Below, in pieces: positions 7,446 through 16,470 of a stretch of 64,000 nt of DNA. This stretch comes from Aequorivita sinensis (GTDB lineage Bacteria > Bacteroidota > Bacteroidia > Flavobacteriales > Flavobacteriaceae). The notes beneath the pieces were generated by a model. The model made no database searches. It was given only the letters and a program-made list of their open reading frames with translations, and was not told the origin of the DNA. Location of the stretch: positions 248,001 through 312,000 of the forward strand of contig NZ_VDMC01000002.1 of the NCBI RefSeq assembly GCF_006346335.1, read 5' to 3'. A program made the translations under genes and the position numbers. How positions within the stretch are numbered: position 1 is the stretch's first letter; each line of letters starts with the position of its first letter.

Positions 7446-8501
7446 ATGAAAAAATTACTTTTAGCAGTAGCAACTATTTCTTTGCTAGTTGCCTGTGGAA
7501 ACGACAACAAAAAGAATGAAAATTCTGCAACAAAAGAATCATCAAAAGATCAAGTTGTAAATATTTACACTCACCGTCATTATGAGCCGGACCAAGATAT
7601 CTTCAAAATGTTTGAAGAAAAAACGGGCATTAAGGTAAAGGTGATTAATGCAAGTGCAGATGAGTTAATTCAGAAAATGAAGATGGAAGGAAAACAATCT
7701 CCTGCTGATGTATTAATAACTGTGGATGCAGGGAGATTAAGTCGTGCTAAAGGGGAAGGTTTGCTTCAGAGTATTAATTCTGATATACTAGAAAATACAA
7801 TACCAGCGCATTTACAAGATGTCGATAATCAATGGTTCGGGTTAACGAAAAGAGCTAGAATTATTGCTTACGCCAAAGATAGAGTGAAACCAGAAGATCT
7901 TTCTACTTACGAAGATTTAGTAAATGAAAAATGGAAAGGAAAAATATTGGTTAGATCTTCATCTAACATTTACAACCAGTCTTTATTGGCATCTATAATT
8001 GCTAATAACGGTGAAGAAGCTGCACAAACTTGGGCAGAAGGAATTGTTGCAAATATGGCTCGTTCTCCAAAAGGATCAGATAGAGATCAAGTAAAAGCTG
8101 TAGTGGCTGGTGAAGGTGATTTGGCTATAGTAAACTCATATTATATTGGTAAAATGCTAAACTCTCCTGATGCAGAAGAAGTTAAAACAGCACAACAAAT
8201 TGGTTTGTTTTTTCCAAATCAGGGTGATAGAGGAACTCATATAAACGTAAGCGGAGCGGGAGTTGCTAAGTATGCCCCAAATAAAGAAAATGCAATTAAG
8301 TTTATCGAGTTTTTAATTAGTCAGGAAGCGCAACAAGTGTTTACTGAGGCAAATTATGAATATCCAGTGTTAGAAAGCGTAGAGCCTGTTAATGATATTA
8401 AGGCTTGGGGAGATTTTAAAGAAGATAATTTAAGCCTAAACAAACTAGGTGAAAACAACAAAAAAGCAGTATTGATTTTTGATGCAGCAGGGTGGAAATA
8501 A
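7446..8501 (+). CDS. iron(III) ABC transporter substrate-binding lipoprotein
   Basis: FbpA/AfuA-type periplasmic ferric-iron binding protein, 351 residues from the chosen start. The first residues MKKLLLAVATISLLVACGN form an SPII signal (Cys17), and the mature part has family features VNIYTHRHYEPDQDIFKMFEEKTGIKV, ADVLITVDAGRL and NVSGAGVAKYAPN. The frame extends 22 codons further upstream, but that extension lacks a signal and lies before the predicted transcription start. It is the first gene of a three-gene operon with permease and ATPase. Iron as ligand is inferred from family resemblance. Confidence 0.9.
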   Translation: MKKLLLAVATISLLVACGNDNKKNENSATKESSKDQVVNIYTHRHYEPDQDIFKMFEEKTGIKVKVINASADELIQKMKMEGKQSPADVLITVDAGRLSRAKGEGLLQSINSDILENTIPAHLQDVDNQWFGLTKRARIIAYAKDRVKPEDLSTYEDLVNEKWKGKILVRSSSNIYNQSLLASIIANNGEEAAQTWAEGIVANMARSPKGSDRDQVKAVVAGEGDLAIVNSYYIGKMLNSPDAEEVKTAQQIGLFFPNQGDRGTHINVSGAGVAKYAPNKENAIKFIEFLISQEAQQVFTEANYEYPVLESVEPVNDIKAWGDFKEDNLSLNKLGENNKKAVLIFDAAGWK

Positions 8502-10146
8502 TAACGAAGCTTTCTCTTTAAAAACGAGAATTAAAAGGCTAAAGAGAGATGTAAACAAATGGTCAGTATTTACACTGGCCATTGTTTTTTTCTTAGCCTT
8601 ACCCATTATATTCATTGGTGTAGAGCTATTTTCTGGTCCTGGAGAAACTTGGGGACATATAGTAGAATACCTTTTACCCGACTATATATGGAACTCTTTG
8701 TATCTCGTTTTTATATGTAGTATTCTCGTTTTGATTTTTGGAGTGTCGTCTGCGTGGTTTGTATCGCGTTACGATTTTCTTTTCCGAAAGCAAATGGAAT
8801 GGCTACTTATACTACCGTTGGCTATTCCTTCCTACATTGTGGGTTATGCTTACGCTGGAATTTTCGACTATGGTGGAAGTTTGGACTTATTATTACGCCA
8901 ACTTGGCTTGGAGTTTATCCGTATCGATATTATGAATAGAGCTGGGCTTGCATTTGTATTAAGTATTTCATTGTTTCCGTATGTTTACGTAAGCGCAAGA
9001 GCTTTTTTCTTAAATCAAGCTAACAACCTGCTAGAAGCTTCTAAAATGTTAGGGGTTGGAGAGCGTAAAACATTTTTCAAATTAATGCTACCCCTCGCCC
9101 GCCCTGCTATAGTTGCTGGTTTGGTTTTGGTATTAATGGAAGTGCTCAATGATTATGGGGCAGCCAAATACTATGGTGTAAATACTTTTACTACTGGTAT
9201 ATTTAGATCTTGGTTTTCGTTGGAAGAACCACAGACAGCAGTGTATTTATCGGCTTTATTAATCTGTTTTATTTTCGCATTAATCCTTTTTGAAAAATGG
9301 CAGGTAAGAAAGATAAAATTTACCTCTTCAAAAACTAATAGCACCCAAATTCAGCGAAACGAAGCTAAAGGTGCAGTACAGTGGATGATTTTTTTAGTTG
9401 TATTTCTTCCTATCCTTTTAGGTTTTATTTTACCTGTAGCCCAATTGATATATTGGGCAGTTATTACAGCGTCTACAGTATTTGATATGGAATTTGTTAT
9501 GATTTCACTTCAAAGCTTTGCTATTGCTATCGCCTCGGCTATAATAACTGTTTTATTTGCTCTAATTCTTATTTATTTTTCAAAATGGAGTACGCTTAGT
9601 ACAATTAAAAATATTTCTAGAATTGGAGTTTTAGGCTATGCTATTCCAGGTGCAGTAATTGCTATAGGAATAATGATTCCTACTTTAGCTTTAGACAAAT
9701 GGTTAATTAATATGTTGGGTAAATTCGGAATAGATACTGGATTAATCATCAACGGGACATTGCTTGCGTTACTATACGCTTATGCAGTTCGTTTTTTAGC
9801 CGTTGCCTATAATCCTATAGATTCAACAGCGTTAAAGGTTGATAATTCTATTCCAGATTCATCAAAAGTTTTAGGAGTTGGAAACATAAGAACCTTTTTT
9901 AAGATTGATTTTCCTTTGATAAAGACGGGAGTGTTTAGTGCTGTAATATTGGTTTTTATAGATGTAATGAAAGAGTTACCTTTAACATTAATACTAAAAC
10001 CTTATCATATAGACACTTTAGCCGTAAAAGCTTTTGAATATGCTAGTGATGAGATGGTGATGGAGGCCTCTATCCCTTCTCTTTTCATTATCTTTACAGC
10101 TATGATTCCTGTGATATTTTTAAATAAATTATTGATTAAAAAATAA
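8482..10146 (+). CDS. iron ABC transporter permease (FbpB-like fused double permease)
   Basis: About 554 residues with roughly twelve hydrophobic segments in two homologous halves, as in FbpB/AfuB/SfuB permeases. Two EAA-type loops contact the ATPase: ASKMLGVGERKTFFKLMLPLARPAIVAG and SKVLGVGNIRTFFKIDFPLIKTG. The ATG at 8482 lies inside the end of the upstream gene, a 20-base overlap implying coupling; a TTG directly before it is less likely. The ATPase gene starts 2 bases after the stop. It would form the inner-membrane channel of the iron importer. Confidence 0.93.
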   Translation: MQQGGNNNEAFSLKTRIKRLKRDVNKWSVFTLAIVFFLALPIIFIGVELFSGPGETWGHIVEYLLPDYIWNSLYLVFICSILVLIFGVSSAWFVSRYDFLFRKQMEWLLILPLAIPSYIVGYAYAGIFDYGGSLDLLLRQLGLEFIRIDIMNRAGLAFVLSISLFPYVYVSARAFFLNQANNLLEASKMLGVGERKTFFKLMLPLARPAIVAGLVLVLMEVLNDYGAAKYYGVNTFTTGIFRSWFSLEEPQTAVYLSALLICFIFALILFEKWQVRKIKFTSSKTNSTQIQRNEAKGAVQWMIFLVVFLPILLGFILPVAQLIYWAVITASTVFDMEFVMISLQSFAIAIASAIITVLFALILIYFSKWSTLSTIKNISRIGVLGYAIPGAVIAIGIMIPTLALDKWLINMLGKFGIDTGLIINGTLLALLYAYAVRFLAVAYNPIDSTALKVDNSIPDSSKVLGVGNIRTFFKIDFPLIKTGVFSAVILVFIDVMKELPLTLILKPYHIDTLAVKAFEYASDEMVMEASIPSLFIIFTAMIPVIFLNKLLIKK

Positions 10147-10148
10147 AC

Positions 10149-11153
10149 ATGCTAACAATAAACTCTCTTTCCAAAAGCTTTGACAAGGGTAAAACTTACG
10201 CCCTTGAGAATGTGTCTTTCAATTTGAAAGCTGGACAAGTATGTGCCATAGTTGGAGAGAGCGGTAGTGGAAAAACTACCTTAGTGCGTTTAATTGCAGG
10301 TCTTGAAAGACCAGATCACGGGAGTATTGCGATGAATGATAAAATTATTGCTTCTCTAGATAAATTTATACAGCCGGAAAAAAGAAAAATTGGATTGGTT
10401 TTCCAAGAATACGCGCTTTTTCCACACCTAACAATTTTGGAAAATGTTTTATATGGAATTTCCAAAGTTAGAAACAAAAAGAAGAAAGCACAAGAGATGC
10501 TCGATTTGGTCGGTTTAAGTGATATGGGGAAACGTTACCCGCATCAATTATCTGGCGGACAACAGCAGCGTGTAGCTTTAGCAAGAGCACTAGCGCCAGA
10601 GCCTTCGTTATTAATATTAGACGAGCCTTTTAGTAATCTTGATACCATGTTGCGTACTCAACTGAGAAACGAGATTTTCGAAATTATTAAAAAAACAGAA
10701 GTTACTGTGTTATTCGTTACCCACGATACCCAAGATGCCCTTTCAGTTGCAGATGAAATTTTAATTCTTCAGAAAGGAAAAGTAATTCAAAAGGATGTAG
10801 CGGCAAATCTATATGTCAAGCCAAATACTTTATACGTAGCTTCATTATTTGGAAGTACTGTACATATCAATAAAAATTTACAGAATGCTTTCCGCTGTCC
10901 TTTAAAACAAGATTGCTGTCACGCTATTCGCAACGAGAAAATTATAGTAAGCCCCTCCTCTGCTGAAGCCGATTGTGAATACATTACAGCTGCCCAAGTG
11001 ATTAAACAAATTCAATTAGGTGATTCTACACAATTGGTTTTAAAACTTGAATCTGGGGAGCAATTAACTGTAATGACACAAGATAAAAATATTGCAGATA
11101 CTATTTATGTAGGGTTCAATTCTAAAGATATTTTAGAATTTGAGCAGGAGTAA
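10149..11153 (+). CDS. iron ABC transporter ATP-binding protein (FbpC-like)
   Basis: 334 residues. Nucleotide-binding domain at about 1-235: Walker A GESGSGKTT (36-44), Q-loop VFQEYALFPH, signature LSGGQQQR, Walker B LLILDEPFSNLD and the H-loop His in VTHDTQ. The remaining 100 residues form a C-terminal regulatory domain like that of FbpC/CysA-type ATPases, with Cys-rich RCPLKQDCCHA that could bind metal or be redox-active (inference). It is last in the operon, which ends at the hairpin 11243-11276. Confidence 0.93.
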   Translation: MLTINSLSKSFDKGKTYALENVSFNLKAGQVCAIVGESGSGKTTLVRLIAGLERPDHGSIAMNDKIIASLDKFIQPEKRKIGLVFQEYALFPHLTILENVLYGISKVRNKKKKAQEMLDLVGLSDMGKRYPHQLSGGQQQRVALARALAPEPSLLILDEPFSNLDTMLRTQLRNEIFEIIKKTEVTVLFVTHDTQDALSVADEILILQKGKVIQKDVAANLYVKPNTLYVASLFGSTVHINKNLQNAFRCPLKQDCCHAIRNEKIIVSPSSAEADCEYITAAQVIKQIQLGDSTQLVLKLESGEQLTVMTQDKNIADTIYVGFNSKDILEFEQE

Positions 11154-11242
11154 TTATTTTGCTCTACAAGTTTAAGTCTATTACTTTTAAATTCCGATTT
11201 CGGGTTTTCTCATAGAATCTCTTAATCGAATTTGTAAAACAC

Positions 11243-11276
11243 AAAAACGGTCTGAGAAAAACTCAAACCGTTTTTT
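11243..11276. terminator. bidirectional terminator
   Basis: Near-perfect inverted repeat, AAAAACGGTCTGAG (11243-11256) against CTCAAACCGTTTTT, loop of about four to five bases, with T-runs on both strands. It lies between the convergent ABC operon and the MliC-like lipoprotein gene and can serve both. Confidence 0.85.
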
Positions 11277-11302
11277 ATTTATACTCTAAAAGAGAATTTT
11301 AT

Positions 11303-11875
11303 TTAATTCTTAAAAACCGTTTCACCGTCTTTAGTTAATTCCAATTTTTCACCTTTTCCTCTTAATTCGTAAGTATCGTTTTTATACCAAATTCCAGATG
11401 CTGCTTTCTCAGCAACTAGGTCGATTTGTTCTCCACCATTAAGGTATGCTTTAACCGTTCCTTCGGTATTGTTGAAGGTTAGATCTAGTGTTTGGCCTTT
11501 GTCATCCTTTAAGGAAGATTGTACAATATCATCTTGGTGTTCGAAAACAATCTCATCCCCTTTTTTTAATTGGATATCATTGCCCTTTCCTCTTAACTCA
11601 TAATTTTCATTTTTGTACCAAAATCCAGATGCTGATTTCTCCTGTTGCAAATCGATCGTCTCTCCATCAAAAACAAGAGTTGCCGTTCCTTTTGTATTAT
11701 TAAATACAATTTCTAATTCTTCACCATCTTTATTTACAGTAGTCGTTGTAACAAAATTATCCGAAACTTGCTCAACGGTTTCTTTTACTTCAACGCTTTC
11801 CTGTTGAGGCGCGTCTTTACAAGAGATTAAAGCTAATGCTGAAAACATGGTGATTGTTAAAATATTCTTTGTCAT
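11303..11875 (-). CDS. lipoprotein with two tandem MliC-like domains
   Basis: 190 residues with an SPII signal ending ALISCKD (Cys19), then two internal repeats of about 65 residues (roughly 40-110 and 115-188). Each repeat has the form (V/L)xFNNTxGT, an aliphatic strand, then (S/A)ASGxWYKNxxYELRGKG. This SASG...Y...GKG pattern matches MliC/PliC, lipoprotein inhibitors of C-type lysozyme. A single MliC domain is usual, so the tandem layout is notable. The call is based on pattern, and inhibition is not proven. It stands alone between two terminators. Confidence 0.72.
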   Translation of the reverse strand: MTKNILTITMFSALALISCKDAPQQESVEVKETVEQVSDNFVTTTTVNKDGEELEIVFNNTKGTATLVFDGETIDLQQEKSASGFWYKNENYELRGKGNDIQLKKGDEIVFEHQDDIVQSSLKDDKGQTLDLTFNNTEGTVKAYLNGGEQIDLVAEKAASGIWYKNDTYELRGKGEKLELTKDGETVFKN

Positions 11876-11977
11876 TTTTTAATTTAGTTTTTAAAATTAA
11901 GTTTTATTTCTGCCCATATAGTTTGCAAATACTCTGCCAAAACCATACAATTCCATAATGTATTTTTATAAAATAAA

Positions 11978-12007
11978 AAACGGTCAGAGTTTGATACCTG
12001 ACCGTTT
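11978..12007 (-). terminator. terminator after yceI
   Basis: A 10-bp perfect stem AAACGGTCAG/CTGACCGTTT with a 10-base loop, about 35 bases after the YceI stop, with Ts following on the minus strand. It ends the pirin-GNAT-DoxX-YceI operon. Confidence 0.8.
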
Positions 12008-12042
12008 AAATTAACTTAATTAGAGTGTAATCTATTTATAAC

Positions 12043-12564
12043 TTAAGCTTGTTTTGTAAATTGTACATCTACAACCATTTTTACTTTGTCAGAAACAACG
12101 ATGCTTCCTGCTTCAGTAACAGCGCTCCAAGTTAAATTGAAGTCTTTTCTGTTAATAGTACCCGTCATTTCAAATCCAGCTTTTGTTTGTCCGTAAGGAT
12201 CTACAGCCACACCGTTTAATTCTGCATCCAAAACAACTTCTTTTGTGATGTCTCTAATCGTTAAATCCCCTACTAATTTATCACCATCGAATGATTTTGA
12301 AACAAATTTCAATTCTGGAAATTCCTCTGAATTGAAGAAATCGTCAGATCTTAAATGTGCATCTCTATCCTTGTTTTTTGTGTTGATAGATGCTGTTTTT
12401 GCGGTAAATGTAAATTCTGCATTTTTAAAGTCGTCTCCATCCGTTTTTGCAGTTGCTTCAAAATCTTCGAAGTGTCCTGTAACGGTTGAAATCATCATGT
12501 GCTTTACTTTGAATGCTATTTCTGAATGTGCGCTGTCTAATGACCAATTTGTGTTCTTACTCAT
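12043..12564 (-). CDS. YceI family lipid-binding-like protein
   Basis: 173 residues of the YceI lipocalin-like beta-barrel family, whose members bind polyisoprenoid chains. The opening WSLDSAHSEIAFKVKHMMISTVTGHFEDF and the TxxSINTKNKDRDAHLRSDDFFNSEEFPELKFVS segment are diagnostic. There is no signal peptide, so this copy looks cytoplasmic, whereas many relatives are periplasmic. It is the last gene of the four-gene operon, 43 bases after DoxX. Confidence 0.92.
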   Translation of the reverse strand: MSKNTNWSLDSAHSEIAFKVKHMMISTVTGHFEDFEATAKTDGDDFKNAEFTFTAKTASINTKNKDRDAHLRSDDFFNSEEFPELKFVSKSFDGDKLVGDLTIRDITKEVVLDAELNGVAVDPYGQTKAGFEMTGTINRKDFNLTWSAVTEAGSIVVSDKVKMVVDVQFTKQA

Positions 12565-12607
12565 TTTGTTATGTTTTAAAATTATTAATTCGTTTTTTTT
12601 AATCTGT

Positions 12608-13033
12608 TTACTTTTTTGATATCCAGTTATCTAAAGAATACTTCCCTGCGCCAATTAATGCTATGGAAATATATATTGCTGCATAAAGAAGAGGTAGTTC
12701 TTGTCTACCAAAGCCATCATTAGCATGTACTATAAATGCTGCAACGAGCATTGTAATAGCTAATGGGATAGCTGCAAGTCTAGTACTTAAGCCTATGATT
12801 AATAGAATAGCACATAATACCTCTGCAAAAACGGCTAGTGCTAGGGAGGCCGATGCTCCTACACCTATAGGATCTCTGAATTGAATTGGTTCTCCACTAA
12901 AAAAAGCTTCAAACTTACCTAAACCATGTGTTAACATAAAAGCACCACCTACTACTCTTAGTACTAATAATGCTATACTAATATTTGTATTAGTAACTCC
13001 TGAATTTAAAGATTTTATTAGAATTGCTCGCAT
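12608..13033 (-). CDS. DoxX family membrane protein
   Basis: 141 residues with four predicted membrane helices, the DoxX fold. Family features are LRVVGGAFMLTHGLGKFEAF, ASASLALAVFAEVLCAILLIIGLSTRLAAIPLAITMLVA and AAIYISIALIGAGKYSLD. DoxX-like proteins associate with redox and stress functions, but the activity is undefined. Its neighbours (GNAT 9 bases upstream, pirin, YceI) form a stress-type operon typical of flavobacteria. Confidence 0.88.
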   Translation of the reverse strand: MRAILIKSLNSGVTNTNISIALLVLRVVGGAFMLTHGLGKFEAFFSGEPIQFRDPIGVGASASLALAVFAEVLCAILLIIGLSTRLAAIPLAITMLVAAFIVHANDGFGRQELPLLYAAIYISIALIGAGKYSLDNWISKK

Positions 13034-13042
13034 CTTAAATGG

Positions 13043-13324
13043 TTATTTTAATACGTCTTGAATATCCTCTAACTTCTTGAACATTGCAGCAGCAAATGGA
13101 CATAAAGGAGTAATTTTTATATCTTTCTCTCTAGCCATTTCTACAATTTTATAAAGCAATTGCTTACCTATGTTTTTTCCTTTAAACTTTGGATCTACTT
13201 CGGTATGGTCGATGATAATGTGATTATCTCCTGCTACTGAATACGTCATCAACCCAGCTCTTTCATCGCCTTCTCGGGCCATAGCATAACCCTTATTGTC
13301 TAATTCTTTAATTGTAATTTCCAT
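13043..13324 (-). CDS. small GNAT acetyltransferase (YidJ/Gtn class)
   Basis: 93 residues, the minimal single-domain GNAT class. DHTEVDPKFKGKNIGKQLLYKIVEMAREKDIKITPLCPFAAAMFKK carries the acetyl-CoA loop (KGKNIGKQL) and the conserved LCPFA segment with its Cys. The substrate is unknown. It starts 26 bases after the pirin gene and ends 9 bases before DoxX, so it is translated as part of the same operon. Confidence 0.88.
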   Translation of the reverse strand: MEITIKELDNKGYAMAREGDERAGLMTYSVAGDNHIIIDHTEVDPKFKGKNIGKQLLYKIVEMAREKDIKITPLCPFAAAMFKKLEDIQDVLK

Positions 13325-13350
13325 GTTTTTAATATCTAAAAAGTTAGTTA

Positions 13351-14229
13351 TTACATTGTCATTGGTACGTCCATAAGCAATACACGGGCATCGTCTGTTG
13401 CTTTTACATTAATGCTTTCTGTATCCCAAATTCCCATACCATCTCTTTTAGAAAGTTTTTCACCATTAATTTCTACTTCACCTTCTAAAATGAATGCATA
13501 AACACCATTTTCTTCTCTTTTAATCTTGTACTCGTCAGATTTTCCTTTTTCAAACTTTCCAATATGGAACCAAGCATCTTGATTGATCCAAACTCCTTGA
13601 TCGTCTTCATTAGGTGAAAGCACTTGATAAAATTCATTCTCCTTTGCAATATCTCTAATTGAGATTTGATCATACCTAGGCTTTACTTCTCTTTCTTTTG
13701 GAAAAACCCATATCTGAAGAAACTTTACTTCCTTATCTTTATTCTTATTGTATTCAGAGTGTGTGATTCCTGTTCCAGCACTTAAAACTTGAACATCTCC
13801 TTCTTTAATTACTGCCACGTTACCCATACTGTCTTTATGCTCTAAATCACCTTCTAATGGTATAGATATAATTTCCATATTGTCGTGTGGGTGAGTTCCA
13901 AATCCCATTCCAGCTGCTACGGTATCATCGTTTAATACACGTAACACACCAAAGTGCATTCTTTCTGGATTGTGATAGTTTGCGAAGCTAAATGTATGGT
14001 GTGAGTTTAACCAACCGTGATTAGCGTGTCCTCTTGTTTCTGCTTTGTGAATTACTGTATTCATAGTATATATATTTTTATTTGGTAAATGATTAAATCC
14101 TACTTGTTGCATCAATTTATCGTAAGTCGATTTTATATTATTGTTTTTACCTGCTTTAAGTGCTTGGGGAGCAATCGCGCCAACAGCACCAGTTAACAAA
14201 ACATTTTTTATAAACTTTTTACGATTCAT
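13351..14229 (-). CDS. pirin family protein with N-terminal signal-like extension
   Basis: 292 residues. The pirin bicupin starts at about residue 56 (MNTVIHKAETRGHANHGWLNSHHTFSF) with metal-ligand motifs NHGW, HPHDNMEI and GxGITHSEYN typical of the family. The preceding 55 residues begin MNRKKFIKNVLLTGAVGAIAP, resembling a Tat-type signal with Arg-Lys in place of Arg-Arg, so this copy may be exported. Relatives act as quercetinases or redox sensors; the substrate is unknown here. It is first gene of the operon, with a -7 box at 14252-14259 and a divergent-looking AraC gene upstream on the same strand. Confidence 0.88.
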   Translation of the reverse strand: MNRKKFIKNVLLTGAVGAIAPQALKAGKNNNIKSTYDKLMQQVGFNHLPNKNIYTMNTVIHKAETRGHANHGWLNSHHTFSFANYHNPERMHFGVLRVLNDDTVAAGMGFGTHPHDNMEIISIPLEGDLEHKDSMGNVAVIKEGDVQVLSAGTGITHSEYNKNKDKEVKFLQIWVFPKEREVKPRYDQISIRDIAKENEFYQVLSPNEDDQGVWINQDAWFHIGKFEKGKSDEYKIKREENGVYAFILEGEVEINGEKLSKRDGMGIWDTESINVKATDDARVLLMDVPMTM

Positions 14230-14251
14230 AGTATTTGCTTTAAGTTTGGTA

Positions 14252-14259
14252 CAAAGATA
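14252..14259 (-). promoter_or_regulatory. -7 element of pirin operon promoter
   Basis: TATCTTTG on the minus strand (TAnnTTTG), starting the pirin transcript near 14247. The missing -33 motif would fit an activator-dependent promoter, and the adjacent AraC regulator is the obvious candidate (inference). Confidence 0.45.
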
Positions 14260-14451
14260 TAACCCTTTATAAGTGTGGGGAATATGAAAAAAAGGGATAG
14301 CCTTATGAAAATCCGATATTTACCTTAAAAAGACAAAAACAATGTAGTGATTACACTATTTGACATAAAAATACTATGTGCTATCTGCTACAAATTACAA
14401 CTTTCAGTTAGGATAGGAAAGTGCTATAAGAATCTCTTAACAAACTAATAT

Positions 14452-15321
14452 TTAATTCTGATTAACCTTGAAGTCTGAAGGAGATACTTTGGTGTTCTTT
14501 TTAAAGAAGGCACTGAAGTTTGCCGGAGCATTAAACCCTAACTCGTATGCAATTTCTTTAGTTGTTAAATCGGTAAAACAAAGTAATCTCTTTGCTTCTG
14601 TAATTATTCTAGCTTGAATATATTCTTTAGCTGTTTTGCCTATTCTAGATTTAATGGTACGATTTAAATGATCTGGAGTTATATGTAGTTCATTAGCATA
14701 AAATGTAGTAGAGTGTTCTTTTTTATAACTTTTCTCCACCCCTTTTTTAAAGGCTCTTATCAAATTATCTCCTGTACTATCAACATCAGATTCTATTGGA
14801 TTAATAGAACATATATTGTTACACTCTATAAGTAACAACTTCAAAAATGCACCAATAGACAATAATTTCATGTTTTTCTCACTGTTGAATAATTTGAAAA
14901 TTTGATTGGTATAGTTGGTTATTGTTTCAAATTGTTCTTCAGTTGGAATTAATGGTGGGCTTTGACCGTAATTATTAAAGAGATTTAAACTATCAATAAA
15001 AGAAAGTCGAATTAAATTTTCAACTAAAAATTGATTCGAAAATGTCATCGCATAACCATACGATTTTTCAGTTTCAACAACTTGATGTACTTGCCCTGGA
15101 GCAACAAAGAATAATTGTTTATCACCTAAGTCGTAAGTATTAAAATCGATTATATGTCTTCCTCTAGCTTTCTTAACAATTAATACAGTATAGTAATCAT
15201 GTCTATGAGGAACGTCCACTTCCCCATTTCTTCTTGTGTAAATATCTTCCATTCTTGATATTCCAAAACTCACGCTGTGCTGATTGATATTTACATTCTG
15301 ATATGTTTTTACGCTATCCAT
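14452..15321 (-). CDS. AraC family transcriptional regulator
   Basis: 289 residues: N-terminal cupin-like sensor (about 20-110, DVPHRHDYYTVLIVKKARGRHIIDF, VAPGQVHQVVE) and C-terminal double helix-turn-helix (about 190-289, with TTKEIAYELGFNAPANFSAFFKKNTKVSPSDFK as the second motif). It lies 222 bases upstream of the pirin operon and is a plausible local activator of it. The ligand is unknown. Confidence 0.93.
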   Translation of the reverse strand: MDSVKTYQNVNINQHSVSFGISRMEDIYTRRNGEVDVPHRHDYYTVLIVKKARGRHIIDFNTYDLGDKQLFFVAPGQVHQVVETEKSYGYAMTFSNQFLVENLIRLSFIDSLNLFNNYGQSPPLIPTEEQFETITNYTNQIFKLFNSEKNMKLLSIGAFLKLLLIECNNICSINPIESDVDSTGDNLIRAFKKGVEKSYKKEHSTTFYANELHITPDHLNRTIKSRIGKTAKEYIQARIITEAKRLLCFTDLTTKEIAYELGFNAPANFSAFFKKNTKVSPSDFKVNQN

Positions 15322-15399
15322 TGGAGTATTTTCTACACAAGTTAAATTTTAAGAGACTTCTTCAAAAGTACAATTTTGTATTAAGTCTATAATATTGAT

Positions 15400-16245
15400 T
15401 TATGTTTTTGGAGATTTTTTTATGCTTCTTTTTACTAACAAGATTCCCCAAGTAGTTAAAACAAATGGTGCAGTAAGCGTTATTATTCCTGTTGCTCCTA
15501 AACCAATATTCACTAATGAAGAGAAAATAATAGCTATTGAAATCCAAATAAAATCACTCCATTTTTTACCAAAAAGCGCAATTGCACAAAGTATGGCATT
15601 ATATCCCATAAGTCCGGCGTTAATGCTGATTGCAGGTTCTGATAATATCAATGCTGTTAAGGAACCTAAAACAGCGGCATACACTGCATAAGCAGCCATC
15701 AATTTGTTGTTTACCAAAATTGCTAGTAGAAAAAAGAGTCCTGTTATTGTGTTTTCTTGAAACATCACTTGCCCAAAACTATTACTTACTGCCGTAACAA
15801 AGTTAAATGTGGTTTCACTTACTGCTGAAGATGAAATCAACGGATATTGAAAAACTAATTTCAGAAAATAAATAAGAAACCAAGTTACAATTACAAAGGG
15901 TGATGTAAACGGAGGAATGTGCTTTTTTAAGAAATTCATAAATAGAGTTGACAAAACTGAACCCAACACAAGTGCAATAGCAGTAATTAAATTAAACTCA
16001 AAAAAGCATAGTACTGCAATTCCAGTAAGCGTTCCATTAAATCCGTAAAGTCCATTTTTAATATCATCTTCGGAGTATTTTAAAGATTGCGCTGTAATAG
16101 TACTGATAATAGTTCCGATAAGGGCTGCTAATCCCATTATCCAGGAATTGTAAAAGATTCCAATAATAAATAAGATTCCAGAGTAAATATTATTTTGAAA
16201 TATTACCTGACCTATACCCCGTAGAATTGAATCTATAAACTTCAT
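15400..16245 (-). CDS. urea transporter family protein
   Basis: 281 residues, almost entirely hydrophobic, in two related halves. Each half has the UT signature: GLYGFNGTLTGIAVLCFF (about 68-85) and NAGLMGYNAILCAIALFG (about 215-232). Urea transporters are channel-like inner-membrane proteins for urea uptake. No urease or urea carboxylase lies in the window, so the nitrogen pathway it would feed is not visible. There is no adjacent partner gene, so it appears monocistronic. Confidence 0.85.
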   Translation of the reverse strand: MKFIDSILRGIGQVIFQNNIYSGILFIIGIFYNSWIMGLAALIGTIISTITAQSLKYSEDDIKNGLYGFNGTLTGIAVLCFFEFNLITAIALVLGSVLSTLFMNFLKKHIPPFTSPFVIVTWFLIYFLKLVFQYPLISSSAVSETTFNFVTAVSNSFGQVMFQENTITGLFFLLAILVNNKLMAAYAVYAAVLGSLTALILSEPAISINAGLMGYNAILCAIALFGKKWSDFIWISIAIIFSSLVNIGLGATGIITLTAPFVLTTWGILLVKRSIKKSPKT

Positions 16246-16384
16246 TTACAATTGCCGTATTTACTTTTATGGACGAATATAGCTTTATAACTAAAATCCT
16301 GATTGTTTTTTTAAAAATACTAATGTAATTTTAATGAACTCAATTTTAAAAAAATAAATATCAATAGATTCTATATAAAAAGAA

Positions 16385-16435
16385 AAACACCTAAAACAAT
16401 TTGGATCCCCCAGTTCCAAACCATTCTAAGTGTTT
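16385..16435 (-). terminator. possible terminator after phytase
   Basis: AAACAC (minus strand, 16435-16430) pairs with GTGTTT (16390-16385) with partial continuation inward, followed by Ts. The long, imperfect stem makes this moderate evidence. It would end the TonB receptor-phosphatase-phytase operon. Confidence 0.5.
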
Positions 16436-16470
16436 AGAATAAATACTAAGTTTAGTATTACAATTTACGT

